Of a DNA stretch of 61,077 bases, positions 34,295-43,228 are shown piece by piece. The notes below the pieces were generated by a model. That model was not told the DNA's origin. It ran no database searches and was given only the letters and a program-made list of their open reading frames with translations. This DNA is from Oscillospiraceae bacterium (lineage in GTDB: Bacteria; Bacillota; Clostridia; Oscillospirales; Oscillospiraceae). The number at the start of each line of letters is the position of its first letter. The stretch's first letter is position 1. Both the position numbers and the translations under genes were made by a program. The stretch spans positions 1 through 61,077 of the forward strand of contig CACYXE010000011.1 in NCBI GenBank assembly GCA_902778275.1. The letters are read 5' to 3'.

Positions 34295-36419
34295 CGCCCG
34301 CCGCATTTTCAGCAGCGTGGTCGCCATCGTGATCCTGATGGGCCTGTGTCTGGTGCCCTGTCTTTACGCCTGGTTCAATATCTTCTCCAACTGGGATCCT
34401 TACGGCAAAGACGCCACCTCCCGGATCCGGGTCTCTGTGGTCTCCTTGGATAAGGGCGCGGACGTGCTGGGCATCGAAGTGAACCTGGGCGATACGATCA
34501 TCGGGGCGCTGGAGTCCAACGATCAGATCGGCTGGGTCTTTGCCAACAGCAAGGAGGAGGCGCTCTGGCGGGTCTACAGCAGCGATTGCTACGCGGCGCT
34601 GGTCGTTCCGGAAGATTTCAGCCGGGATTTTATCAGCTTTCTGACCTTGCGCTTTGAGCACCCCCAGCTGATCTATTACGAAAACGGCAAGAAAAACGCG
34701 ATCGCGCCCAAGATCACCGGCCAGGCCAAAACTGCCGTGACGAACCAGGTAAACACCACCGTGCTGCAGACCCTGGTGTCCGGGGCGTCCAATGTGGTGC
34801 TGGCCCTGGAGGCCAACGGCCTGGACGCTGAACAGCTGCTGACAGATCTCAGCGACAAGATGCAGGAGTTGAGCCTCCGCCTGGATGAGGCCAACGCGGC
34901 CCTGAACAATGTGGTCAATGTGGCCAACGGCGCGGAGTCGCTGCTGCTGGCCTCCAGCACCCTGGTGGCGGACCTGAGCACCACGGTGGGCTATACGGGC
35001 GAGCTGGCGGACATCCTCGCCGGGGACACCATGAAAGTGGATCTGAGCGTACGGGATACCCTTTCACAGATCAATACGGCACTCCAGAGCACCAGCGCCA
35101 ACATCAGCGGCTTCAACAGTGAGCTGAGCCAGATGCTGACCGATCCGTCCAGCTACAACGATTTTATCAACGGCCAGCGGGACGCGAGGGTGGAGGCGCT
35201 CAACAATATGCGCGGCCGCATCATGGACCTGCAGGGCGCGGTCAACGGCGCGGGCTTGAGCGGCATGGGCAAGCTCATGGGCGATCTGGCGGACAGCTTG
35301 GGAGACCTGAGCGCGCAGCTCAGCGCCATGGAGCCTGTAGACGTGTCCGATTCCCAGCAGTGGGAGGCCGTGCAGGCCAAGCTGCCGGGGATCCTGGAGC
35401 GGATCGCCCGGGTCAGCCAGCTGCTCTCCGGCGTGATCGTTGAGGTGGCCGACACGCTGAGCATCCGCGTGGAAAACGCGGTGGACCGGGTCAACAACGC
35501 TGCCGGCGGTGTGGCCGATATCCTGGCTTTGATCGAAGAAAAAACGGCCAACGCCTCTGTATCCCTGGCCGGGATGGCGGGGAGTGTCGCACAACTGGAG
35601 TCCAAGGTCCTGCAGGCGGAGAGCGGTATCAGCCATATCCGGGCAAAGCTCCTGGAACTGTCGGAGTTTGTGGACGCTCTGGCCAGCAGCGAATTCCTCA
35701 AGGAAGTGCTGGAGCTGCTGCGCAGCGGCCCAGACGTGCTGAGCAGCCGTATTGCCTCACCCATCAAGGTGGCGGACGAGATCCTGTATCCGGTGGACAG
35801 CTACGGCTCCCAGATGGCGCCCTTCTATACCGTGCTGGCCCAGTGGGTGGGCGCACTGTTCTGCGCGGTGCTGCTGAAGACCCGCATCCGGGAGGAGGAC
35901 AAGCCGCCCCGGCTCACCATGCCCCAGCATTTCTTCGGCCGCTATGTATTGTTTTTCTGCGTGTGCGTAGCCCAGGCCCTGATCACCTCTCTGGGCGATC
36001 TGCTGTACGTGAACATCCTGTGTACGCACCCGGTGTTTTTCGTGCTGGCGGCGGTTGTGACCGGGATCTGCTTCTCCATGATCAACTATATGCTGTCCTT
36101 TACCCTGGGGGCGGCGGGTCTCGCGGTTTCCGTGGTGGTCATGGTGCTGCAGGTGGCGGGCTCCGGCGGTACCTACCCGGTGGAGGTGCTGCCCCAGCCC
36201 TTCCGGATCCTTTATCCCTTCATGCCCTATAAGTTTGCCATGAACGCCATGCGCGAGGCACTGTCCGGCTTCTATGGCCTTTACTACTGGCAGAACATCG
36301 GCATGCTTCTGCTGATCACCCTGGGCTGCGTCGCCGCGGCATTTCTCCTGTATTTCCCGGGGAAATGGCTCAACGGCATCCTGGAGGGCGCGAAAGAGAA
36401 GACCGGTATCATGATATAA
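34263..36419 (+). CDS. YhgE/Pip family membrane protein (second)
   Basis: A 718-residue paralogue of the first YhgE protein. It has the same layout: N-terminal membrane helix (about 15-40), the FSNWDPYGKD motif near 46, a long helical extracytoplasmic region rich in alternating hydrophobic residues (about 150-480), and five or six C-terminal membrane helices. Similarity to the first gene is confined mainly to the ends. AAGGAG lies 7 nt before the ATG at 34263. Two YhgE proteins per operon may form a heteromer, resembling heterodimeric ABC-2 permeases, but no ATPase gene is nearby. Confidence 0.87.
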   Translation: MQNIKRIIKGDARRIFSSVVAIVILMGLCLVPCLYAWFNIFSNWDPYGKDATSRIRVSVVSLDKGADVLGIEVNLGDTIIGALESNDQIGWVFANSKEEALWRVYSSDCYAALVVPEDFSRDFISFLTLRFEHPQLIYYENGKKNAIAPKITGQAKTAVTNQVNTTVLQTLVSGASNVVLALEANGLDAEQLLTDLSDKMQELSLRLDEANAALNNVVNVANGAESLLLASSTLVADLSTTVGYTGELADILAGDTMKVDLSVRDTLSQINTALQSTSANISGFNSELSQMLTDPSSYNDFINGQRDARVEALNNMRGRIMDLQGAVNGAGLSGMGKLMGDLADSLGDLSAQLSAMEPVDVSDSQQWEAVQAKLPGILERIARVSQLLSGVIVEVADTLSIRVENAVDRVNNAAGGVADILALIEEKTANASVSLAGMAGSVAQLESKVLQAESGISHIRAKLLELSEFVDALASSEFLKEVLELLRSGPDVLSSRIASPIKVADEILYPVDSYGSQMAPFYTVLAQWVGALFCAVLLKTRIREEDKPPRLTMPQHFFGRYVLFFCVCVAQALITSLGDLLYVNILCTHPVFFVLAAVVTGICFSMINYMLSFTLGAAGLAVSVVVMVLQVAGSGGTYPVEVLPQPFRILYPFMPYKFAMNAMREALSGFYGLYYWQNIGMLLLITLGCVAAAFLLYFPGKWLNGILEGAKEKTGIMI

Positions 36420-36436
36420 ATGCCAATATAAAAGCT

Positions 36437-36466
36437 GGCCCTGTGCGGTTTGAACCGCACAGGGCC
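36437..36466. terminator. Bidirectional hairpin between YhgE operon and gtrA-like gene
   Basis: A perfect 14-bp stem GGCCCTGTGCGGTT/AACCGCACAGGGCC with a TG loop; downstream T-rich only weakly. Confidence 0.7.
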
Positions 36467-36479
36467 TTGCTGTCGTTAA

Positions 36480-36893
36480 TTATTTCTTTGCGGTGTCGAT
36501 GCTTTTGCCGAATACGAAGAAGCGCTGATAGAGAAACTCCGTTACGAAGTTCAGAATCATGTTCAGAGCCGTGACCAGATATCCGTTCCAAAGAAGGGTG
36601 TCCGCCAGGTAACGCTCCAGCAGAGTGGTAAGCGGCGTGAAGACAGCGTAATAGCAGGCCACCTTGAACATGGCGATGGGCACATTGGCGGCGGACTTGA
36701 AGGTGAACTTCCGGTTCAGCGTAAAGTTCCACAGTACAGAAAGCACCAAGGCCAGCAGATAACTCAGCCAGTTGGGCATGTGGAGCAGTTCTTTGAAAAA
36801 GGCAAAGCTGATGATCTGAATCAGACCTGCGCTGATGGAAAACAGCGTGAATTTCACCGCGCGAACAAACTCTTTTTTCTTGTTGGATTCCAT
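36480..36893 (-). CDS. GtrA family membrane protein
   Basis: A 137-residue protein with four transmembrane helices and the GtrA-like segments FTLFSISAGLIQIISF near the N-terminus and VLWNFTLNRKFTFKS in the centre. GtrA-type proteins are thought to move lipid-linked sugars across the membrane during glycosylation of surface polymers. The ATG at 36893 has GGGGGG 7 nt upstream; a longer frame from 37007 would run into the adjacent ABC-F gene and is not credible. It lies 75 bp downstream of the ABC-F gene on the same strand. No sugar transferase adjoins it. Confidence 0.88.
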   Translation of the reverse strand: MESNKKKEFVRAVKFTLFSISAGLIQIISFAFFKELLHMPNWLSYLLALVLSVLWNFTLNRKFTFKSAANVPIAMFKVACYYAVFTPLTTLLERYLADTLLWNGYLVTALNMILNFVTEFLYQRFFVFGKSIDTAKK

Positions 36894-36967
36894 GGGCCGT
36901 CCCCCCTGACGACAGGAGTATACGCCTAAAAACGGAAAAGGACAATAGACAGATTCAAATATTTGAA

Positions 36968-38557
36968 CTAATCCTCCACCAGATCCATATATTCGTCGTA
37001 GGTGCACAGCCGGTCGATGATGCCGTTGTCGGTGATCTCAATGATGCGGTTGGCTACGGTCTGGGTCAGCTGGTGGTCGTGGCAGGAGAAAATGATGTTG
37101 TACTTGAAGGCTTCCAGACCGTTGTTCAGCGCGGCGATGCTCTCCAGATCCAGGTGATTGGTGGGCTGGTCCAGCACCAGGAAGTTGGCGCCGGAGAGCA
37201 TCATCCGGCTGAGCATGCAGCGGACCTTTTCGCCGCCGGAGAGGACCTTGGCGGGCTTGTACACATCGTCCCCGGAGAAGAGCATCCGCCCCAGGAAGGT
37301 GCGCAGGTAGCTCTCCCTCTTGTCCTCGGAGAACTGACGCATCCATTCGATCAGATCCTCGTCAAAGCTGTCGAAATAGGCGTTGTGGTCCTTGGGGAAA
37401 TAGGCGGGCTGGATGGAGGCGCCCCACTTGACGCTGCCGCTGTCCGGCTCCTCCTCGCCCATGAGGATCTTGAAGAGCATGGTCACGGCCAGCTCGTTCT
37501 TGCCCACCACAGCGATCTTGTCTTCTTTCCCGACGATGAAGCTGACCTTGTCCAGCAGCTTGACGCCGTCCACGGTTTTACTGACTTCCGTCACGAAAAG
37601 CCGATCCTTGCCCGGCTCCCGGTCTGCCTTGAAGCCCACCCAGGGGTAGCGGCGGCCGGAGGCGGGCAGTTCTTCCACGGTGATCTTGTCCAGCAGCTTC
37701 CGGCGGGAGGTGGCTTGCCGGGATTTGGATTTATTGGCGGAAAAACGGGCGATAAAGGTCTGCAGCTCCTGGATCTTCTGCTCGGCCTTTTTGTTCTGGT
37801 CCCGCATCAGCTTCTGGATCAGCTGGCTGCTCTCATACCAGAAATCATAGTTGCCCACGTACATTTTGATCTTGCCGTAGTCGATGTCCACGATGTGGGT
37901 GCAGACGTTGTTGAGAAAATAGCGGTCATGGCTGACCACCAGCACCGTACCCTCATAGTCCATGAGGAAATCCTCCAGCCAGACCACACTGGCCAGATCC
38001 AGGTTGTTGGTGGGCTCGTCCAGCAGCAGCACGTCCGGGTGACCGAACAGGGCCTGAGCCAGCAGGACCTTGACCTTCAGCCGGGGGTCGATGTCCCGCA
38101 TCAATTCCCCGTGCAGGGACACGTCCACACCCAGGCCCTGGAGGATACGCCCGGCGTCGCTTTCAGCCTCCCAGCCGCCCAACTCCGAGAATTCCTCCTC
38201 CAACTCAGCGGCGCGGATTCCGTCCTCGTCGGTGAAGTCCTCTTTGTCGTAGATGGCGTCCTTCTCCTTGCCGCAGTCATAGAGCCGCTGGTGGCCCATG
38301 ATCACCGTGTCCAGCACAGTGTAGTCGTCGTACAGGCTCTGGTTTTGCTTGAGCACCGACATGCGGCGCTTGGGGTCCAGCACCACCGAACCGGAGGTAG
38401 GCTCCAGTTCCCCGGAGAGGATCTTGATGAAGGTGGATTTTCCGGCACCGTTGGCGCCGATGATGCCATAGCAGTTGCCGGCGGTAAACTGCAGATCCAC
38501 CCGGCTGAACAGCACCGAGGGGCCAAACTGCATGGAGAGATCATTAACGGTTAACAT
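36968..38557 (-). CDS. ABC-F family ATPase, YbiT/YkpA-like
   Basis: A 529-residue soluble protein with two ABC ATPase domains and no membrane region, of the ABC-F class that acts on ribosomes. The first domain has Walker A GANGAGKS near 35 and Walker B LLLDEPTNNLDL near 180; its signature is degenerate (DIDPRLKVKVLLAQALF), typical of the YkpA/YbiT subgroup. The second has a divergent Walker A (GKNELAVT) and signature LSGGEKVR. It is probably a translation factor rather than an antibiotic-resistance ABC-F, but cannot be separated with certainty. AGGA lies 6 nt before the ATG at 38557. Confidence 0.9.
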   Translation of the reverse strand: MLTVNDLSMQFGPSVLFSRVDLQFTAGNCYGIIGANGAGKSTFIKILSGELEPTSGSVVLDPKRRMSVLKQNQSLYDDYTVLDTVIMGHQRLYDCGKEKDAIYDKEDFTDEDGIRAAELEEEFSELGGWEAESDAGRILQGLGVDVSLHGELMRDIDPRLKVKVLLAQALFGHPDVLLLDEPTNNLDLASVVWLEDFLMDYEGTVLVVSHDRYFLNNVCTHIVDIDYGKIKMYVGNYDFWYESSQLIQKLMRDQNKKAEQKIQELQTFIARFSANKSKSRQATSRRKLLDKITVEELPASGRRYPWVGFKADREPGKDRLFVTEVSKTVDGVKLLDKVSFIVGKEDKIAVVGKNELAVTMLFKILMGEEEPDSGSVKWGASIQPAYFPKDHNAYFDSFDEDLIEWMRQFSEDKRESYLRTFLGRMLFSGDDVYKPAKVLSGGEKVRCMLSRMMLSGANFLVLDQPTNHLDLESIAALNNGLEAFKYNIIFSCHDHQLTQTVANRIIEITDNGIIDRLCTYDEYMDLVED

Positions 38558-38723
38558 AATTCTTCCTCCCGGAGAGATTTGAGACATGGATACACAATCA
38601 TTCTATCATAAGCGGATAAAAGATGGTATAACATTTTCGGAAAATCTTCTCCCCTTTGTGCAACGCCGGGGAGGCACTTGGCGTCTTTTAGGGTGAGCGC
38701 TCATAGAACAAAGGAGGTGCCGC

Positions 38724-39281
38724 ATGGAGGATTCGGCCATCGTGGATCTGTATTGGCAGCGGTCTGACCGGGCCATCAGCGAGACGGAAAAGAAATACGG
38801 AGCCTATTGCCATCGCCTGGCCTACAGCATCTGCGGCAGCGAGCAGGACGCGGAGGAATGTGTCAACGACACCTGGCTGCGCGCCTGGAACGCCATGCCC
38901 ACGGAACGGCCCCGGATCCTGTCCGCCTTTCTGGGCTGCCTGACCCGCAACGCTGCCATCGGCCGCTACCGGGAAAAGCACAGGCGCAAACGGGGCGGCG
39001 GAGAAACGGCTCTGGCTTTGGACGAACTGTCCGAATGCCTGTCAGACGGAACAGACCTGGAGGATGAGATCCAGAAGAAGGAGCTGGCCCGGCTGATCGG
39101 CACATTTGCAGCCGAGCTGAAGGAGACGGAGCGGCTGGTGTTTACCGCCCGGTACTACTATCTGACGCCGGTCAAGCAGATCGCGGCGTGTCTGGGGCTC
39201 AGTGAGAGCAAGGTCAAGAGCATGCTGTTTCGTCTGCGGGGCAGACTGCGCGGGCAGCTGGAAAAGGAGGGCTGGCTTTGA
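38724..39281 (+). CDS. ECF-type RNA polymerase sigma factor
   Basis: A 185-residue sigma factor with region 2 (about 22-85: YGAYCHRLAYSICGSEQDAEECVNDT, then a WNAMP segment) and region 4 (about 125-175: LKETERLVFTARYYY with helix-turn-helix PVKQIAACLGLSESKVKSML). It would direct RNA polymerase to a small regulon, probably in response to a membrane-sensed signal through the downstream partner. AAAGGAGG lies 6 nt before the ATG. Its stop overlaps the partner start by 4 bp. The regulon is unknown; autoregulation from the promoter upstream of 38700 is likely but unproven. Confidence 0.9.
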   Translation: MEDSAIVDLYWQRSDRAISETEKKYGAYCHRLAYSICGSEQDAEECVNDTWLRAWNAMPTERPRILSAFLGCLTRNAAIGRYREKHRRKRGGGETALALDELSECLSDGTDLEDEIQKKELARLIGTFAAELKETERLVFTARYYYLTPVKQIAACLGLSESKVKSMLFRLRGRLRGQLEKEGWL

Positions 39282-40066
39282 CAAATCTGGATCTGCTGGA
39301 AGCCATGAACGGGATCGGCGAGGATACCGTCCTCCATACGCGGCGTCTCCTGGAACATGAGGAGAAGCAAAGCATGAACAAAAGCAAAAGGATCTGGCGG
39401 ACGGTGCTGATCGCGGCAGTGATCGCAAGTCTGCTGAGCGTGACCGCCTACGCGGCGGCGCACTTCACCATGAGAGGACGCAAGCCCGCGGAGAAGAGCT
39501 TCACCGTCCAGTACGGCACCATCAGTCATGAGGTGCCCATGGAGTATGTGTTCGAGTTTGAGGGACCGGCGGAATGCCGGGAGGTACAGTTCAAAACCGA
39601 TTGGGTACCTGCGGAGGACTACTGGGGCTTTGTGGGACCCCAGGAGGACGGCTGGGCCAGTCTGCTGGAGGCCAACGAGATCTACAACGAGACCTATCAG
39701 GTCTATCAGCCCGGCTGTGTGATCGACGTGATGTACGCGCCCCAGTTTGCGGACGGCGGCGCCATGATCCTCTCCGGCTGGGCGCCGGGCCCCATCACAG
39801 AGGAGACCTGGGGCCAGGTACAGGCCTATAAGTTCACGGCCACCGCCACCCACCCCATGAATCTGGAGGGCACGGCCTTTGCCGAGGGCAACTTCGTGAT
39901 CCTCTTCCACCCGGAGGAGGGCTGGATCATCGGCGTGCGGGGATACGACAGCATGGAGAACATCGAACAGATCGCCAGGAACCTTGAGGTGCGCCCCACC
40001 GGCGGCACTGTCCGCAGCTCGGATTTTGAAACGTCCTTTGCCGACTGCGACATCTACATCGGATAA
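39278..40066 (+). CDS. Single-pass membrane protein, probable sigma partner (anti-sigma-like)
   Basis: A 262-residue protein with a short cytoplasmic N-terminus (1-45), one transmembrane helix (about 46-66: TVLIAAVIASLLSVTAYAAA) and an extracytoplasmic domain of about 195 residues. The layout and 4-bp overlap with the sigma gene suggest an anti-sigma or sensor partner of the ECF sigma factor, as in many Clostridial sigma/membrane pairs. The extracytoplasmic domain is not recognised. The start is TTG at 39278 with AGGAGG 6 nt upstream. A hairpin terminator follows. Confidence 0.8.
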   Translation: MTNLDLLEAMNGIGEDTVLHTRRLLEHEEKQSMNKSKRIWRTVLIAAVIASLLSVTAYAAAHFTMRGRKPAEKSFTVQYGTISHEVPMEYVFEFEGPAECREVQFKTDWVPAEDYWGFVGPQEDGWASLLEANEIYNETYQVYQPGCVIDVMYAPQFADGGAMILSGWAPGPITEETWGQVQAYKFTATATHPMNLEGTAFAEGNFVILFHPEEGWIIGVRGYDSMENIEQIARNLEVRPTGGTVRSSDFETSFADCDIYIG

Positions 40067-40098
40067 GAATAAAACAGCCGAGCCAATTTGAGGAAAAG

Positions 40099-40127
40099 AA
40101 GAAGGAGCCGAAATCGGCTCCTTCTTT
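40099..40127. terminator. Bidirectional terminator
   Basis: AAGAAGGAGCCGA/TCGGCTCCTTCTT stem with a 2-nt loop between the sigma-partner gene and the convergent transporter gene. Confidence 0.8.
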
Positions 40128-40171
40128 GCACATTGATTTGTTCGCAGTGGGGGATCGTTTCACCCGTCGGA

Positions 40172-41383
40172 TCAGAACATGAAGCCCACGGCGACGCTGG
40201 CGGCCAGGATGGAGGTGATGGCGGCCACGAAATAACCCAGCACCATGCGGGGTACGATCATCTGTGTGCAGGTCTTGTTCTCCTCCTCGGTCAGATCGGT
40301 GGTGCCGCGGATGACTTCCTCGGCCACGATCTGGCTGCCGGGATAGCCGATGTAGCAGCACATGGAGATACCCATGGCCAGCCAGGGGCTGATCTTCAGT
40401 ACCTTGGCCAGCAGAGCGGAAAAGACCAGCATGCCCACGGCAGCCATCAGGATGATGGCGACGGCGGGGAGGATCTGGCTCATCATGACATCCAGAGTCA
40501 CGCTGGCGAAAGTGGACAGCAGCAGGGAGAACAGAGCAAAGTAGATGATGCCCTGAGAGCGGGCCTTGGCCAGGGGACTGCGCTCCAGCAGACCCAGCTC
40601 GGCGGCGACCACGCCGAAGATCAGATAGCAGAGGGTGGCGTTGATGATGTTCTTGGTGACAGGGGCCAGCCAGGTGCCCACAAAGTAGGCGATAGAGGCA
40701 ACCACGGCCACCTTGAAGAAGACCCAGTAATCGCTTTCCACATAGCGGGAGAAAGCGGAACGCTTGACTTCGGTCTGGGCGGCGGCCGCGGCGGCGGGAG
40801 CCTTGGCGGCCAGCTGCTCACAGTGGGCGGCCAGCTCACCGTTGGCGCGGATGGCCTTGATGTACTGCTTAAGACAGATGGAGGCGATGGGCAGGCCGAT
40901 GAGCATCTGCAGCACCAGCACGATCATGACGAACACCGCCACGTCCGGGGCGTTCATGGCCGCGGCCATCTGCTGGGAAATGGTGGTGGCCAGCAGGGCG
41001 CCGCCAAGGGGGCCGATGGCGCCGACAGCGCGTGCCCGGCCGATGGCGGCCACGCCCACGGTGGCGCAGATCACGGCGATGCCCAGGGTCGCCACGACGA
41101 TGACGAGAGCGGTCTTCCACTCACTTTTCAGCTCCTTGAGTTTCAGGGTGGAGGCCACGTCCACGATGCAGAAGGGGATAACAAAGGTACCCACCATGCC
41201 GGTGAGACCCGCGGTGGCGGTGATATCCGGCGGGACGATGCCGCTGTACATCAGCGCCAGGAATACGATAACGGCTACCAGGACGGAATTGATGTAGCCC
41301 TTGGTCTTGACAGAGACAGCGTTGCCGATGACGAAGAACAGTGCGATCACGGCCATAGCCGTGCTGACTACCCAGAATGACAT
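40172..41383 (-). CDS. Multi-pass membrane protein, probable organic-acid or cation transporter
   Basis: I cannot assign a named family. The 403-residue protein has about ten hydrophobic segments in two halves, separated near residue 185-215 by a charged, Ala-rich cytoplasmic loop. The second half is probably inverted relative to the first. The glycine-rich region SGIVPPDITATAGLTGMVG in the first half recalls transport-site loops. The context, a divergent IclR regulator and a co-directional metallo-hydrolase upstream, suggests uptake of a small carbon compound that the hydrolase processes. GAGGAG lies 7 nt before the ATG. Confidence 0.75.
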   Translation of the reverse strand: MSFWVVSTAMAVIALFFVIGNAVSVKTKGYINSVLVAVIVFLALMYSGIVPPDITATAGLTGMVGTFVIPFCIVDVASTLKLKELKSEWKTALVIVVATLGIAVICATVGVAAIGRARAVGAIGPLGGALLATTISQQMAAAMNAPDVAVFVMIVLVLQMLIGLPIASICLKQYIKAIRANGELAAHCEQLAAKAPAAAAAAQTEVKRSAFSRYVESDYWVFFKVAVVASIAYFVGTWLAPVTKNIINATLCYLIFGVVAAELGLLERSPLAKARSQGIIYFALFSLLLSTFASVTLDVMMSQILPAVAIILMAAVGMLVFSALLAKVLKISPWLAMGISMCCYIGYPGSQIVAEEVIRGTTDLTEEENKTCTQMIVPRMVLGYFVAAITSILAASVAVGFMF

Positions 41384-41410
41384 ATGAATTCTCCTCTCTT
41401 TTCTCCGACT

Positions 41411-42232
41411 TTACCCTTTGGTATAGTCGATGCAGCCGGCAGCGATGTTGTCCTCGGCCAACTGACGGTACAGGCCGGTGAAGCGGACATATCCCTCCTC
41501 GCCGATGACGAAGGGGTTGGCCACCTGATCCAGGCGGTTGCGCATGACAGCCATGCGCTCCACACCGTTGTTGAGGATGGGGTGGTTCATAAAGTCCGCG
41601 TCCACATGGTACTTGCGGCACATTTCAACGAAGTGGCCCAGACTGTCCAGATACTGGTAGTTGGCTTCCAGAGCGGGAGGAGGCGCGGAGCCGCCCCAGA
41701 GCGCCGCCATATGCGGGCGGCCCTGGTCATAGACGGGGACGATGAACGACAGACCGCCGGGGGTGTGGCCCGGAGTGGAGAAGCAGTAGACCTTCGCGTT
41801 GCCCAGCTCCAGCACGTCGCCCTCATCCAGGAAGTGATCCACCTCAAAATCAAAGTACCACTCCGGGTTGTTGGCCTTTTCACAGAACTCCTTCTCGAAC
41901 AGGTAGTCCACCTTGGACATGTAGGGCACGGCGCCATACTTTTCCACGAAGTGACGCCCGCAGCCGGAATGATCCGGGTGCCCGTGACTGATCAGCAGGA
42001 TCTTGATATCCGCCGGGTCATAGCCCAGCTGGCGCATGCCGTCCTCGATCAGGTTTTCAAAGAACTCACCGGGCCACATAGCGTCCAGGAGAATGAGCCC
42101 TTCGTCGCTTTCAATGATGATGCAGTTGGTACCTTCCGTGCCGATGATGGCCATGTTGTCAAAGATCTTGACAGGGGGGACAGCGACTCTGCTGCGGGTA
42201 AGGTGTGCGGTGCCCATGAGATCAAATTTCAT
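41411..42232 (-). CDS. MBL-fold metallo-hydrolase
   Basis: A 273-residue metallo-beta-lactamase-fold hydrolase with the zinc motif HGHPDH (about 89-94), a further GHTPGG metal-ligand motif near 150, and a late HP motif (MNHP). The sequence around LWGGSAPPPALEANYQYLD resembles the class of soluble MBL proteins that includes subclass B3 beta-lactamases, but no antibiotic role can be inferred. It lies upstream of the transporter gene, 27 bp away, so the two are probably cotranscribed and cooperate on one substrate. The ATG at 42232 has AAAGG about 12 nt upstream. Confidence 0.83.
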   Translation of the reverse strand: MKFDLMGTAHLTRSRVAVPPVKIFDNMAIIGTEGTNCIIIESDEGLILLDAMWPGEFFENLIEDGMRQLGYDPADIKILLISHGHPDHSGCGRHFVEKYGAVPYMSKVDYLFEKEFCEKANNPEWYFDFEVDHFLDEGDVLELGNAKVYCFSTPGHTPGGLSFIVPVYDQGRPHMAALWGGSAPPPALEANYQYLDSLGHFVEMCRKYHVDADFMNHPILNNGVERMAVMRNRLDQVANPFVIGEEGYVRFTGLYRQLAEDNIAAGCIDYTKG

Positions 42233-42435
42233 GCTGATTCACGACCTTTCTGTTTTATGGGGATTCTTGCACTTATTTATTTCATATGCTACAATAATAA
42301 AAACAAAAATCCCGGTTATGGTCATTAAAGCCTAAGGCGGGAAGCCTGTCAACGGCCGTAAAGAAATCGCAAAGAATATTGCGCTGAACGAAAAAGCCTT
42401 TGCGGGCAGCGCAAAGACTGAGGGGGCGACAGCTT

Positions 42436-43173
42436 ATGTCCGGCACGGAAAATATCGATGCTGTCAGCAAGACTCTGCGCCTTGTGGAACTGATGGCGGC
42501 TCACAACGGGGAACTGACCGTGACTCAGATCGCCCGGCAGCTGGACTGCTCCATTTCCAGCGCCAATCGCTTTCTGCAGACGCTGGAGCGGGAGGGCTTG
42601 GTGGAGAAAAACCCCCATACCCGGCGCTATGAGCTCACTTGGCTGCTGTATGTGCTGGGGGCCCGACTGGTGGTCAATGATCCCAGCGTGGAGAAGCTGA
42701 TTCCGGTGGCCCATGCGGTCTCCCAACGTTTCGATGTGTCGGTGAACATCAACACCATGCTGGGGAAGGAAGCGCTGCTTCTGTTCCGGGTGCCCCGCTT
42801 TTATAACAAGGACCTGGATTTCCTCAGCGCGGAGACAGCCCCGGCCTACTGCACCAGCAGCGGAAAGGTGATCCTTTCCCAGCTGGACGCCGAACAGCTG
42901 GACGCCTATTTTGATGGGCTGCAGATCCGGTCGTTCCAAAAGCGGCAGCTGACGGAGGAGGATCTGCGCGCCGAGCTGCAGCTTACCCGGCGGCGGGGCT
43001 ACGCGGTATGCCAGGAGGAATATGTGTCCGGCGTGTTCAGCATCAGTTTTCCCTACCGGGACCTGTCCGGACATCTGTATGCCCTGACGCTGATCGCGCC
43101 CATGCGGGAGAAAAAGCGGATCACCCAGCCGGAACTGCTGAAAGAAGTCCGGCAGATGCTTTCGCAGGTATAA
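42436..43173 (+). CDS. IclR family transcriptional regulator
   Basis: A 245-residue IclR-type regulator. The N-terminal winged helix-turn-helix includes LRLVELMAAHNGELTVTQIA and SISSANRFLQTLEREGLVEK (about 9-58). The C-terminal effector-binding domain (about 75-245) binds a small molecule in family members. It is divergently placed with the metallo-hydrolase/transporter pair, 204 bp away, and is therefore the likely regulator of that operon. I prefer the ATG at 42436 with GAGGGGG about 9 nt upstream; an in-frame start at 42400 lacks a site. Confidence 0.9.
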   Translation: MSGTENIDAVSKTLRLVELMAAHNGELTVTQIARQLDCSISSANRFLQTLEREGLVEKNPHTRRYELTWLLYVLGARLVVNDPSVEKLIPVAHAVSQRFDVSVNINTMLGKEALLLFRVPRFYNKDLDFLSAETAPAYCTSSGKVILSQLDAEQLDAYFDGLQIRSFQKRQLTEEDLRAELQLTRRRGYAVCQEEYVSGVFSISFPYRDLSGHLYALTLIAPMREKKRITQPELLKEVRQMLSQV

Positions 43174-43176
43174 AAA

Positions 43177-43216
43177 GCAAGGGGAGCGTACCGTTTGCAC
43201 AGTACGCTCCCCTTGC
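43177..43216. terminator. Bidirectional terminator
   Basis: A perfect 15-bp stem GCAAGGGGAGCGTAC/GTACGCTCCCCTTGC (43177-43191/43202-43216) with a 10-nt loop lies between the IclR gene and the convergent pseudouridine synthase gene. Confidence 0.85.
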
Positions 43217-43228
43217 CGATGTCCGGCT

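Noticed and set aside
36968-38557. Reading the ABC-F gene as antibiotic resistance
   Set aside because: Domain features fit the housekeeping YbiT/YkpA branch, and no resistance-linked leader or neighbour is present.
38550-38559. GTTAACATAA at the start of the ABC-F gene
   Set aside because: Differs from the recurrent word in the fourth base and is accounted for by the start codon and second codon (Met-Leu).
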